Below, in pieces: positions 46,438-54,593 of a stretch of DNA of 64,000 nt. The notes under the pieces are model-generated. The model worked only from the letters and a program-made list of their open reading frames with translations. It searched no databases and had not been told where the DNA came from. The translations under genes and the position numbers were made by a program. The stretch is from NCBI RefSeq assembly GCF_019263585.2, contig NZ_JADQDF010000001.1, positions 6,392,501 to 6,456,500 on the forward strand, given 5' to 3'. The stretch is from Pseudonocardia oceani (lineage in GTDB: Bacteria; Actinomycetota; Actinomycetes; Mycobacteriales; Pseudonocardiaceae). Position 1 is the stretch's first letter. Each line of letters starts with the position of its first letter.

Positions 46438-47610
46438 CTACCGCGCGACGGCGACCGGTGCGGCCCGACGCCGCGCGTACCGGATCGCGGCGACGGCCGG
46501 GACGATCCCCAGCGCCGCCAGCAGCGCCCCGGCCGCCGACGGGGCCGCCAGGCCGAGCCCGGCGGTGAGCACGAGCCCGCCCGCGGCCGCGCCGATGGCG
46601 TTGGCGAGGTTGAACGCCGACTGGATCGACGCCGACGCGAGCGCCGGGGCCTCCCCCGCCGCGTCCAGCACGACCGACTGCACCGCGGGCACGATCGCCA
46701 GCCCGGCCGCGCCGACCGCGAAGACCACCACGGGCGCGAGCACCGGCGAGCGCAGGGCGGGCACCGCGACCACGAGCACCACCGTCTGCACGGCGAGCAT
46801 CGCGATGACGACGCGGCGGGGGTCGAACCGGTCGGCCAGGCGCCCGCCCGCGACCGTGCCCACCGTCATGCCCAGGCCGAACGCCGCCAGCAGCAGCGGG
46901 ACCACCGCCGGGGCGAAGCCCGCGAGGTCGGTCATCATCGGCGCGATGTAGGTGTAGAAGGCGAACAGCCCGCCGCCGCCGACGACCACCGTGCTCAGCG
47001 CCAGCAGCACGACCGGGCGGCGCAGCGCCGCGAACTCGGCACCGATGCTGGGGCGGGAGGCGACCGCGTCGCGCGGCAGCGTCAGCACCATCCCGGTGAC
47101 GCAGAGCAGCGCCAGCACGGTGATCAGCGCGAAGGCGAGGCGCCACCCGGCGACCCCGCCGAGCGCGGTGGCCGCGGGCACGCCGACGAGGTTGGCCAGC
47201 GTCAGCCCGAGCACCATCGACGCCACCGCCGAGGCCCGCCGGTTCGGCGCCACCAGCGACGCGGCCACCAGCGCCCCGACGCCGAAGAACGCGCCGTGCG
47301 GCAGGCCCGAGACGAACCGCGCGACCAGCAGCAGCCCGAACGTCGGTGCCACGGCCGCGAGCGCGTTGCCCGCGGCGAACAGGCCCATGAACAGCAGCAG
47401 GGCGGTGCGCCGGCGCAGTCGCACGGCCGCCGCCGTGAGCAGCGGCGCCCCGACGACGACGCCGATGGCGTAGGCCGTGACGAGGTTGCCGCCGACGGGC
47501 AGGGAGACGGACAGGTCGCCGACGATGCGGGGCAGCAGGCCCATCACGGCGAACTCGGTGAGCCCGATGGCGAACGTGCCCAGCGCCATGACGACGATCG
47601 CGAGCGGCAC
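46438..47610 (-). CDS. MFS transporter, AraJ/CmlA-like exporter
   Basis: The 390-residue membrane protein has about twelve hydrophobic helices, the family start IGLTEFAVMGLLPRIVGDL, the loop 2-3 motif variant VRLRRRTALLLFMGLFAAGN and GRLADRFDPRRV between the halves. This subgroup includes sugar effluxers and drug exporters; the substrate is not predictable. GGAGGG stands five bases before the GTG start. It is a single gene between two hairpins. Confidence 0.9.
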   Translation of the reverse strand: MPLAIVVMALGTFAIGLTEFAVMGLLPRIVGDLSVSLPVGGNLVTAYAIGVVVGAPLLTAAAVRLRRRTALLLFMGLFAAGNALAAVAPTFGLLLVARFVSGLPHGAFFGVGALVAASLVAPNRRASAVASMVLGLTLANLVGVPAATALGGVAGWRLAFALITVLALLCVTGMVLTLPRDAVASRPSIGAEFAALRRPVVLLALSTVVVGGGGLFAFYTYIAPMMTDLAGFAPAVVPLLLAAFGLGMTVGTVAGGRLADRFDPRRVVIAMLAVQTVVLVVAVPALRSPVLAPVVVFAVGAAGLAIVPAVQSVVLDAAGEAPALASASIQSAFNLANAIGAAAGGLVLTAGLGLAAPSAAGALLAALGIVPAVAAIRYARRRAAPVAVAR

Positions 47611-47701
47611 GGCGGCCCTCCGGGCGGTCGGCGGATACGGCAGCGGCCGACGCTACGCCGGGGGTCGAATCGATTCGACGGGGTGGGACCCAGAACACAG
47701 C

Positions 47702-47743
47702 CGTGAGCGGCGACCGTGGCCAGGGCCACGGTTGCCGCTCACG
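47702..47743. terminator. hairpin terminator after nusB
   Basis: Nineteen-base arms (47702-47720 and 47725-47743, one G-T pair) around CAGG, 17 bases past the nusB stop. Read from the other strand one arm begins CGTGAGCGGCAACCG, as in the hairpin at 15862. Confidence 0.88.
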
Positions 47744-47759
47744 AGCGCGTCAGCGCAGA

Positions 47760-48182
47760 TCAGCGCGCGGCGCGCAGCTGCTCGCCGATGTCGGCGATGC
47801 GGCCCAGGACGCCGTTGAGGAAGCGCGGGCTGTCGTCGGTGGAGAGCGTGCGGGCCAGCTCGACGGCCTCGGTGATCGCCACCGGGTCGTCGATCTCGTC
47901 GACCCACAGCAGCTCGAACACGCCGATGCGCAGCAGCGCGCGGTCGACCGCGGGCATGCGCGCCACGGTCCAGCCCTCGGCGTGCTCGGCGAGGAGCTGG
48001 TCGATGCGCTCGCGGTGCTCGACGACGCCCTCGACGAGCATCGCGGCGTACTCCGAGACGGGCGGGGCGTCGTCGGTCTCCCTGCGCTGCACCAGCACCG
48101 CGAGCGGATCGTCGCCGCGGGCCTCGGACTCGAACAGGATGTCCAGTGCCCGCTTCCGGGCCTTGGTGCGGGCTCTCAGCAT
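47760..48182 (-). CDS. nusB: transcription antitermination factor NusB
   Basis: RNA-binding factor for rRNA antitermination with NusE. The 140-residue all-helical protein starts with the family-typical TKARKRALDILFESEARG and contains WTVARMPAVDRALLRIGVFELLW and PVAITEAVELARTLSTDDSPRFLNGVLGRI. It follows efp by 16 bases and ends the aroK-aroB-aroQ-pepQ-efp-nusB run. Confidence 0.97.
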   Translation of the reverse strand: MLRARTKARKRALDILFESEARGDDPLAVLVQRRETDDAPPVSEYAAMLVEGVVEHRERIDQLLAEHAEGWTVARMPAVDRALLRIGVFELLWVDEIDDPVAITEAVELARTLSTDDSPRFLNGVLGRIADIGEQLRAAR

Positions 48183-48198
48183 GTCGGGGCTCGGGCGA

Positions 48199-48762
48199 TC
48201 AGGAGGAGATGCGGCCGAGGTAGCGCCCGTCGCGGGTGTCCACCTTGACCTTCTCGCCGGTGGTGACGAACAGCGGCACCTGGATCTCCGCGCCGGTCTC
48301 CAGCGTGGCGGGCTTGGTGCCGCCGGTCGAGCGGTCGCCCTGCAGGCCCGGGTCGGTGTGGCTGATGACGAGCTCGACCGACGTCGGGAGCTCGACGAAC
48401 AGCGGCACCGACTCGTGCAGCGCGACCATCGCGACCTGGTTCTCCAGCAGGTAGCCGGCCGCGGAGCCGACGGTGCCCTCGGGGATCGGGATCTGGTCGA
48501 ACGTGTCGCCGTCCATGAAGACGAAGTCGGCGCCGTCGCGGTAGAGGAAGGTCATGTCGCGGCGGTCGACCGTGGCGGTCTCGACCTTGGTGCCGGCGTT
48601 GAAGGTCTTGTCGACGACCTTCCCGGTCATCACGTTCTTCAGCGTCGTGCGCACGAAGGCGCCACCCTTGCCGGGCTTGACGTGCTGGAACGCCGTGACC
48701 GCCCAGAGCTGGCCGTCCAGGTTGAGCACCAGGCCGTTCTTCAGGTCGTTCGTGGTGGCCAC
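48199..48762 (-). CDS. efp: translation elongation factor P
   Basis: EF-P rescues ribosomes stalled at polyproline. The 187-residue protein has three beta domains: TTNDLKNGLVLNLDGQLWAV, the tip loop KPGKGGAFVRTTLKN that enters the peptidyl-transferase centre, and C-terminal GDRSTGGTKPATLETGAEIQVPLF. GTG at 48762 with GGAG ten bases upstream. No EF-P modification gene is adjacent. Confidence 0.97.
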   Translation of the reverse strand: MATTNDLKNGLVLNLDGQLWAVTAFQHVKPGKGGAFVRTTLKNVMTGKVVDKTFNAGTKVETATVDRRDMTFLYRDGADFVFMDGDTFDQIPIPEGTVGSAAGYLLENQVAMVALHESVPLFVELPTSVELVISHTDPGLQGDRSTGGTKPATLETGAEIQVPLFVTTGEKVKVDTRDGRYLGRISS

Positions 48763-48879
48763 GTGAGCGGGTCTCCTGCATCGGTTCGGGGCGCGCGGCT
48801 GCCGTGCGGAGGCGCGCCGGGTGTGTCTCGCGGACGGCACCGTCCCGGCGCCGTCGTCCGCACGTGAGGGTACCCGCCC

Positions 48880-49956
48880 CTACAGGGGCAGCAGTTCCCT
48901 GGTGGTCGCGGTGAGCACCTCGGGCCCGCCGTCGCGGACGACGACGGTGTCCTCGATCCGGACGCCGCCGCGGCCCTCCAGGTACACCCCCGGCTCGACG
49001 GTGACCGCCATGCCGGCCGCGAGGACGCCGACGCCGGTGCGCGCCAGCAGCGGCGCCTCGTGGATCTGCAGCCCGACGCCGTGACCCAGCCCGTGCAGGA
49101 ACTCCCGGCCGCGACCGGCGTCCTCGCAGACCGTGCGGGCGGCCGCGTCGACGGCGACGACGTCGGCGCCGGGGGCCAGCGCGTCGCGCCCGGCCTGCTG
49201 GGCCGCGGCCACGAGGGCGTGCAGCTCGCACTGCCAGTCGGCGGGCGGGCCGAGGACGAACGTGCGGGTCGTGTCGGAGTGGTAGCCGCCGACCAGCGCG
49301 CCGAAGTCGATCGTGACGAGGTCGCCGCGGCGCAGCACGGCGTCGGTGGGGCGGTGGTGGGGCACGGCGGAGTGCGGGCCGGCCGCGACGATCGTCCCGA
49401 ACGCCGGGCCCTGCGCCCCGTGGCCGCGCATGCGGTCCTCGAGGTCGAGCGCCACATCCCGCTCGGTGCGTCCCGGGGCGATGCCGCCGGCGTCGACCAG
49501 GTCGGTCAGCGCGGCGTCGGCGGCGGCGCACGCGGCGCGCAGCGCGTCGATCTCCGCCTCGTCCTTCACCATCCGCAGGCGCTGCACGAGCCCGGGCACG
49601 CGGTGCAGCGCGGTGTCGCCGGCGGCCTCGACGAGCGCGGCGTGGGCGTCGACGGTGACGGTGTCGGACTCGAACCCCACCCGCCCCCCCGCCGCTGCGG
49701 CCACGAGGGTGCGGGCGCACGCGCGGTCCTCGACACGCTCCAGGTCGGGCACCTGCGCCGCCGACTGCGACCGGTAGCGGGCGTCGGTGCAGAAGCGGCT
49801 CCGGTCGTCGCCGTCGACGTGGACCAGCAGCGCGGCGTTGGAGCCGGTGAAGCCGGTGAGGTAGCGGATGTTGACCAGGTCGGTGACCAGCAGCGCGTCG
49901 ACGTCGCGGGCGGGGAGCAGGGCGCGCAGGGCGGCGCGGCGGTCGGAGGGGGGCAC
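48880..49956 (-). CDS. pepQ: Xaa-Pro aminopeptidase/dipeptidase (M24 family)
   Basis: The 358-residue metallopeptidase has a creatinase-like N-terminal domain (LLVTDLVNIRYLTGFTGSN) and the pita-bread domain with all five metal ligands: Asp in IDFGALVGGYHSDTTRTF (two), His in GLGHGVGLQIHE, Glu in VEPGVYLEGRGG and Glu in RIEDTVVV. GTG start without a clear ribosome site. It precedes efp, as in mycobacteria; both proteins act on proline-containing chains. Confidence 0.93.
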   Translation of the reverse strand: MPPSDRRAALRALLPARDVDALLVTDLVNIRYLTGFTGSNAALLVHVDGDDRSRFCTDARYRSQSAAQVPDLERVEDRACARTLVAAAAGGRVGFESDTVTVDAHAALVEAAGDTALHRVPGLVQRLRMVKDEAEIDALRAACAAADAALTDLVDAGGIAPGRTERDVALDLEDRMRGHGAQGPAFGTIVAAGPHSAVPHHRPTDAVLRRGDLVTIDFGALVGGYHSDTTRTFVLGPPADWQCELHALVAAAQQAGRDALAPGADVVAVDAAARTVCEDAGRGREFLHGLGHGVGLQIHEAPLLARTGVGVLAAGMAVTVEPGVYLEGRGGVRIEDTVVVRDGGPEVLTATTRELLPL

Positions 49957-50012
49957 CCGCCCAGCGTAGGTCGGTAGGGGTTCACCACCGCTCCGAGTGG
50001 GTACAGAGCGCC

Positions 50013-50234
50013 ATGAGAATCGGATCGAGCATCGCCCTGATCGCGATCGGCCTGATCCTGGCCCTGGCCGTGAACATCGACGTCGAGGGGATCGACCTCG
50101 AGCTCATCGGCTGGATCCTGGCGGTCGTCGGCGTCATCGGGCTGGTGGCCAGCCTGGCGATGGCCCGCCGGGCGCGCCCCGTGGTGGCACCGCGGGCCGA
50201 GGGCTACCCGCCGGAGCGCGAACCCCGGTACTGA
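50013..50234 (+). CDS. small two-helix membrane protein, DUF6458-like
   Basis: The 73-residue product has two hydrophobic helices (about 4-22 and 31-50) separated by a short acidic loop (NIDVEGIDLELIG) and a basic cytoplasmic end. Small proteins of this pattern recur in actinobacteria without known function. It lies on the strand opposite the aro-efp genes, between aroQ and pepQ, with 28 bases to the aroQ stop. Confidence 0.75.
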   Translation: MRIGSSIALIAIGLILALAVNIDVEGIDLELIGWILAVVGVIGLVASLAMARRARPVVAPRAEGYPPEREPRY

Positions 50235-50262
50235 CCATCGGGTACCGACGCGACGCGCCGCG

Positions 50263-50712
50263 CTACCGGGGGCGCTCGGCGATCCAGCGCAGCGCCAGGG
50301 TGTAGCCGGTGACGCCGAGGCCGACGATCACCCCGTCGGCGACGGCCGAGACGAACGAGTGGTGCCGGAACTCCTCGCGCTGGTGCACGTTCGAGATGTG
50401 CACCTCGACCAGCGGCGCGGTGAGCTGCGCGCAGGCGTCGCGCACCGCGACCGAGGTGTGCGTCCAGGCCGCGGCGTTGAGCACGACGGGCGTGCCGGCG
50501 TCGGCGGCGGCGTGCAGCCAGCCGAGCATCTCGCCCTCGTGGTCGGTCTGGCGGACCTCGACGGCCAGGCCCAGCTCCTCCCCCGTGCGCACGCACAGCG
50601 CTACGAGGTCGGCGTGGGTGGTGGCGCCGTACACATCGGGCTCGCGGGTGCCGAGGCGGCCAAGGTTGGGCCCGTTGAGGACGAGGACGTTCACGAGCCC
50701 ACTCTGCTTCAC
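50263..50712 (-). CDS. aroQ: 3-dehydroquinate dehydratase, type II
   Basis: Third step of the shikimate pathway. The 149-residue protein has the type II signature VLVLNGPNLGRLGTREPDVYG, the EVRQTDHEGEM loop, LNAAAWTHTSVAVRDA and VHISNVHQREEFRH. I start at the GTG at 50712, which overlaps the aroB stop as GTGA; a GTG at 50694 (VNVLVLNGPN) would give a start more like other family members. Confidence 0.95.
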   Translation of the reverse strand: MKQSGLVNVLVLNGPNLGRLGTREPDVYGATTHADLVALCVRTGEELGLAVEVRQTDHEGEMLGWLHAAADAGTPVVLNAAAWTHTSVAVRDACAQLTAPLVEVHISNVHQREEFRHHSFVSAVADGVIVGLGVTGYTLALRWIAERPR

Positions 50713-51782
50713 CGGCACAGCTTCTCGTAGGCAGTCTCGAGCAGTTCCTGGGCCGGACCCTCCAGCCGTCCGGGGCGCGCGAGGCCGTCGAGGACGACGA
50801 ACCGCAGCATCCCCGAGCGCGACTTCTTGTCGCCGCGCATCGTCTCCACCAGCTCCGGCAGCACGCCGGGCTCGTAGCGGACGGGGAGGCCGACGGACTC
50901 GAGGACCGTGCGGTGGCGGTCGGCGGTGGCGTCGTCGAGGCGCCCGGCGGCGCGGGCCAGCTCGGCGGCGAACACCAGCCCGACGCTGACGGCGCTGCCG
51001 TGGCGCCACCGGTAGTCCTCGCGGCGCTCGACGGCGTGGCCCAGCGTGTGGCCGTAGTTGAGGATCTCGCGCAGGTGCGACTCGCGCAGGTCGGCGGCCA
51101 CGACGTCGGCCTTGACCTGGATGGAGCGCCGGACGAGCTCGGGCAGGACGTCGCCGGTGGGGTCGAGCGCGGCCTTCGGGTCGCGCTCCACGAGGTCGAG
51201 GATCACCGGGTCGGCGATGAAGCCGGTCTTGAGGATCTCCGCGCTGCCGGCGACGAGCTCGTCGGCGGGCAGCGTCTCCAGCGTGGCCAGGTCGACGAGC
51301 ACCGCCGACGGCTCGTGGAAGGCGCCGACGAGGTTCTTGCCGGCCGCGGTGTTGATGCCGGTCTTGCCGCCGACGGCCGCGTCGACCATCGCGAGCAGCG
51401 TGGTCGGCACGTGCACGACCCGCACGCCGCGCATCCAGGCCGAGGCGACGAACCCGGCGAGGTCGGTGACGGCACCGCCGCCCAGCGACACCACGACGTC
51501 GCCGCGCGTCAGCCCGACCGAGCCGCAGACCTCCCAGCAGAACCCGGCGACGGCGAGGGTCTTGCCGTCCTCGGCGTCGGGGACCTCCACGCGGTGCGCG
51601 TCGACCCCCGCCGCGACCAGCGACGCCCGCAGCTCCTCGGCCTGGTCGGCCAGGGATGGCTGGTGCACGACGACGGCCTTCGCGGCGCCGAGCCCGGTGA
51701 CGGTGCCCGCGACCTCGGCCCGCGCCCCCCGTCCGACGAGCACGGGGTAGGGCGAGGCGGTGGCGACGTCGATCCGGATCAC
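50709..51782 (-). CDS. aroB: 3-dehydroquinate synthase
   Basis: Second shikimate step, NAD-dependent cyclisation of DAHP. The 357-residue protein has VSLGGGAVTDLAGFVASAWMRG, PTTLLAMVDAAVGGKTGIN, KNLVGAFHEP, GSAEILKTG and LNYGHTLGHAVER with the zinc-binding His. GTG start 90 bases after aroK across a tandem-repeat spacer. Confidence 0.97.
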   Translation of the reverse strand: MIRIDVATASPYPVLVGRGARAEVAGTVTGLGAAKAVVVHQPSLADQAEELRASLVAAGVDAHRVEVPDAEDGKTLAVAGFCWEVCGSVGLTRGDVVVSLGGGAVTDLAGFVASAWMRGVRVVHVPTTLLAMVDAAVGGKTGINTAAGKNLVGAFHEPSAVLVDLATLETLPADELVAGSAEILKTGFIADPVILDLVERDPKAALDPTGDVLPELVRRSIQVKADVVAADLRESHLREILNYGHTLGHAVERREDYRWRHGSAVSVGLVFAAELARAAGRLDDATADRHRTVLESVGLPVRYEPGVLPELVETMRGDKKSRSGMLRFVVLDGLARPGRLEGPAQELLETAYEKLCR

Positions 51783-51806
51783 GGGGCCAGCCTAGTGCGG
51801 GGCCCC

Positions 51807-51871
51807 GTCGGTCCCGGCCGCCTGTCGGTCCCGGCCGCCTGTCGGTCCCGGCCGCCCGTCGGTCCGGCCCC
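51807..51871. repeat. 17-base tandem repeat in the aroK-aroB spacer
   Basis: Three units GTCGGTCCCGGCCGCCT (the third ends CCC) and a fourth degenerate one fill almost the whole gap between the two genes. The transcript would be strongly structured here, but no role is known. Confidence 0.85.
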
Positions 51872-51872
51872 G

Positions 51873-52505
51873 TCAGTTCCGGGCGGTGTCGGGGAGCCCG
51901 GGGTTCGGGAGCAGCGCGCTCTCGTGGGGGGTAGGGACGTCGAGGGGGTCCGACGGGTCGGCGGGCGACTCGGGGGCGTCGGCCGGGATCTCCCCCAGCG
52001 CCAGCAGCACCGCGCGCGCGACCTGGTTGGCGCTGCGCCGCGCCGTGTCGACCTCCACCGTCGCGACCTCGCGGTACAGCGGTGCGCGGGCGTCGAGCAG
52101 CGCCTTGAACGTGGCCCGCGGGTTGACCCCGGCGAGCAGCGGCCGCGCCGACGACATGCCGGTGCGGCGCAGGCCGTCGGCGAGGGAGACCGTGAGGTGC
52201 ACGACCCGGTGCCCGCGCAGCGCCGCCCGCGTCTCGTCGGCGAGCACGGAGCCTCCACCCAGGGCGAGCACCCCGTCGACGCCCGTCAGCGCCTCGGCGA
52301 CGACCTCGCGCTCCAGCGCGCGGAACGCGGCCTCCCCGTCCTGCAGGAACATGTCGGCGATCGGCTTGCCGGCCCGCTCGACGATCAGCGCGTCGACGTC
52401 GGTGAAGCCGACGCCGAGGCGGCGGGCCAGCACCTTGCCGACGGTCGACTTGCCGGCGCCGGGCGGTCCGACGAGCACCAGCACCGGACGGAGGGGGACG
52501 GTCAT
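51873..52505 (-). CDS. aroK: shikimate kinase
   Basis: Phosphorylates shikimate. The 210-residue protein has the P-loop VLVGPPGAGKSTVGKVLA, the substrate-binding DVDALIVERAG, LALGGGSVL and the lid region RPLLAG..RAPLYREVA. It is about 35 residues longer than usual because of a Pro/Ala/Asp-rich tail (PADAPESPADPSDPLD). ATG at 52505; the open frame upstream has no family similarity. Confidence 0.95.
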   Translation of the reverse strand: MTVPLRPVLVLVGPPGAGKSTVGKVLARRLGVGFTDVDALIVERAGKPIADMFLQDGEAAFRALEREVVAEALTGVDGVLALGGGSVLADETRAALRGHRVVHLTVSLADGLRRTGMSSARPLLAGVNPRATFKALLDARAPLYREVATVEVDTARRSANQVARAVLLALGEIPADAPESPADPSDPLDVPTPHESALLPNPGLPDTARN

Positions 52506-52693
52506 CCGTCCGAGGGTAGTGACCGCGCGGGGGTGCGCGCCGGGCCGCACCGGCCGGTGACCCTCCGCGTCCGCCGCGGGCCCGCGTGGATCACCCGACC
52601 CGGTGGCGCGATAGCGTGCGGGCGCACCGGTGCAGCGCACGGTGACGAGTCCGGCCCCGTTCCGCGGGGTGATCGCACGATCGGAGAACCGGC

Positions 52694-52858
52694 GTGAACG
52701 ACGGCGAGCGCGGCACCCCCCGCGTCCCGGTGGCCCGCCCCGCGAGCGAGCCCCGCACCTCCGCCCGGCACGCCCGCGTTCCCGCGCCCCGGCGTGCGGG
52801 GGTCGTCCGGTGCGCGGTGCCTCGGTGCGCGGTGCCTCGGTGCGGGACCGCGCGGTGA
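52694..52858 (+). CDS. possible 54-residue basic protein (weak)
   Basis: GTG start with GGAG seven bases upstream; the stop overlaps the next frame as GTGA, a pattern common in this window. The product is Arg/Pro-rich with a duplicated CAVPR and resembles no known family. It may be a chance frame in GC-rich DNA. Confidence 0.22.
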   Translation: MNDGERGTPRVPVARPASEPRTSARHARVPAPRRAGVVRCAVPRCAVPRCGTAR

Positions 52859-53094
52859 GCGCCGACGGGCCGGACCACCGGCTCCCCCCGCGCCGCGAGC
52901 AGCTGCCGCTCCCCCGCCGCGACGACCAGACCCACCTCGAGCCCCAGCTCCGGGAACGCGACGGCGCGGGGTCGGGCACGCCGTTCGAGCCGTTCGACGA
53001 CGCGCAGGCCCCCGACGCCCCCGCCCCGCCGACGGGCAGCCGGGCGGCGACGTTCCGCGAGGCGATCCGGAAGGCGACGGGCCGGCCCAGCTGA
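52855..53094 (+). CDS. hypothetical 79-residue protein
   Basis: The GTG-started frame codes for an Asp/Pro/Arg-rich, probably disordered chain with a less random C-terminus (FREAIRKATGRPS) and the segment REQLPLPRRDDQTHLEPQLR, which looks like real protein. No family is recognised. It runs opposite to the aro genes. Confidence 0.42.
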   Translation: MSADGPDHRLPPRREQLPLPRRDDQTHLEPQLRERDGAGSGTPFEPFDDAQAPDAPAPPTGSRAATFREAIRKATGRPS

Positions 53095-53100
53095 CCCGCT

Positions 53101-53177
53101 CCACCGAACTGCGCACGTCGTGGCGGTCTGCGCACGTCGGGACGTGCGCGGGAGGCCGGTGGGTGCGCAGTTGGTGG
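53101..53177. repeat. dispersed GC-rich hairpin repeat, copy 2
   Basis: Outer arms CCACCGAACTGCGCAC and GTGCGCAGTTGGTGG (one bulge) enclose an inner perfect hairpin GCGCACGTC-GG-GACGTGCGC. Block order is the same as at 6833-6896. Confidence 0.65.
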
Positions 53178-53189
53178 TCGGGCGCGCTG

Positions 53190-53313
53190 CTCGCGTTCCC
53201 GGTCCCCGCGCGTTGCGGTTCCCGCGCGCGTTCCCGGTTGCCGCGCGCCTTTCCAGGTCCCGCGCGCTCCCGGGGCCGCGCGGGAGCACGGGACGCGCGC
53301 GGGAACATCGAGC
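53190..53313. repeat. degenerate tandem repeat of CGCG(C)GTTCCCGGT-type units
   Basis: Six or seven imperfect 16-19-base units alternate CGCGCG with TTCCCGGT-like cores between the hairpin repeat and the aroC end. The last units are inverted (CGCGGGAGCACGGGACGCGC). Confidence 0.55.
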
Positions 53314-53392
53314 GCGCCCACGAACGACGGCCGGCCGGCACCCGGGTGCGGCCCGCGGCTCGGAGGCGACCCCGGCGAGCGTGCGGGGCGGG

Positions 53393-54565
53393 TCAGGCGT
53401 TGGCGGACCGGTAGGCCTCGACATTGCGGCGGGTCTCGGCGAGGGAATCGCCGCCGAACTTCTCCAGCACCGCGTCGGCCAGCACCAGCGCCACCATCGA
53501 CTCCGCCACCACACCGGCGCGGGGGACGGCGCAGGCGTCGGAGCGCTGGTGGATCGCGGTGGCCTCCTCGCCGGTGGCCGTGTCGATCGTGCGCAGCGCG
53601 CGGGGGACGGTGGAGATCGGCTTCATCGCCACCCGCACCCGCACGGGCTCGCCGTTGGTCATGCCGCCCTCGATGCCGCCGGCGCGGTTGGACAGCCGCT
53701 TCACCGGGTCGCCCGGGATCATCTCGTCGTGCGCCGCGCTACCACGGCGGTGAGCCGTGCGGAAGCCGTCGCCGATCTCCACACCCTTCATCGCCTGGAT
53801 GCTCATCAGGGCCCCGGCGAGGCGGCCGTCGAGGCGGCGGTCGGACTGCACGTAGGAGCCCACGCCCACCGGCATGCCGTAGGCGATCACCTCGATGACG
53901 CCGCCGAGGGTGTCGGCGTCCTCGTGGGCGGCGTCGATCTCGGCCATCATGCGGGCCGAGGTCTCCGGCGAGAGGGCGCGCACCGGGCTGGCGTCGACGC
54001 GCTCGAGGTCGCCGGGGCCGGGCACGGGGTCCTCGTCGGGGGCGTCGACCGCGCCGATGGCCACGACGTGCGACACGATCGACACGCCGAGCGCCTGGGC
54101 GAGGAACGCCTTCGCCACCGTGCCCATCACGACCTTCGCGGCCGTCTCGCGGGCGCTGGCGCGCTCCAGGACCGGGCGGGCGTCGTCGAAGCCGAACTTC
54201 GTCATCCCGGCGAGGTCGGCGTGACCGGGGCGGGGGCGGGTCAGCGGGGCGTTGCGGGCGCGCCCGGCGATGAGCTCGGGGTCGACCGGGTCGGCCGCCA
54301 TGACGGTCTCCCACTTCGGCCACTCGGTGTTGGCGATCCGCACCGCCACCGGGCCGCCCTGGGTGAGGCCGTGCCGCAGGCCGCCGATCACCTCGAGCTC
54401 GTCGGCCTCGAACGCCATGCGCGGGCTGCGCCCGTGGCCGAGCTTGCGGCGCTCGAGCTCCGCACCCAGCTCCTTCGTCGTGATCCCGACACCGGCGACC
54501 ATGCCCTCCAGCACGGCGACCAGCGCAGGACCGTGGGACTCCCCGGCAGTGATCCAACGCAGCAC
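53393..54565 (-). CDS. aroC: chorismate synthase
   Basis: Last shikimate-pathway enzyme, FMNH2-dependent. The 390-residue protein has the three family signatures: LRWITAGESHGPALVAVLEG at the N-terminus, ERASARETAAKV in the middle and RSDACAVPRAGVVAESMVA near the end. GTG start. It lies 28 bases after the prepilin-peptidase stop. Confidence 0.98.
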   Translation of the reverse strand: MLRWITAGESHGPALVAVLEGMVAGVGITTKELGAELERRKLGHGRSPRMAFEADELEVIGGLRHGLTQGGPVAVRIANTEWPKWETVMAADPVDPELIAGRARNAPLTRPRPGHADLAGMTKFGFDDARPVLERASARETAAKVVMGTVAKAFLAQALGVSIVSHVVAIGAVDAPDEDPVPGPGDLERVDASPVRALSPETSARMMAEIDAAHEDADTLGGVIEVIAYGMPVGVGSYVQSDRRLDGRLAGALMSIQAMKGVEIGDGFRTAHRRGSAAHDEMIPGDPVKRLSNRAGGIEGGMTNGEPVRVRVAMKPISTVPRALRTIDTATGEEATAIHQRSDACAVPRAGVVAESMVALVLADAVLEKFGGDSLAETRRNVEAYRSANA

Positions 54566-54593
54566 GGCGCCATTCTCTCACCAGTCCCCCACC

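Larger units (their letters stand above)
52506..53392. other. repeat-rich spacer between aroK and aroC with possible small genes
   Basis: About 890 bases break the otherwise close aroC-aroK linkage. From left to right it holds a possible short frame (52694-52858), a direct duplication GGTGCGCGGTGCCTC near 52809-52838, a 79-codon frame (52855-53094), the second copy of the dispersed hairpin repeat and a degenerate CGCG/TTCCCGGT repeat stretch. Confidence 0.55.

Noticed and set aside
53095..53392. A coding sequence between the 79-codon frame and aroC
   Set aside because: The stretch is made of hairpin and degenerate repeats; the open frames there give only Arg/Pro/Ala-rich sequence.
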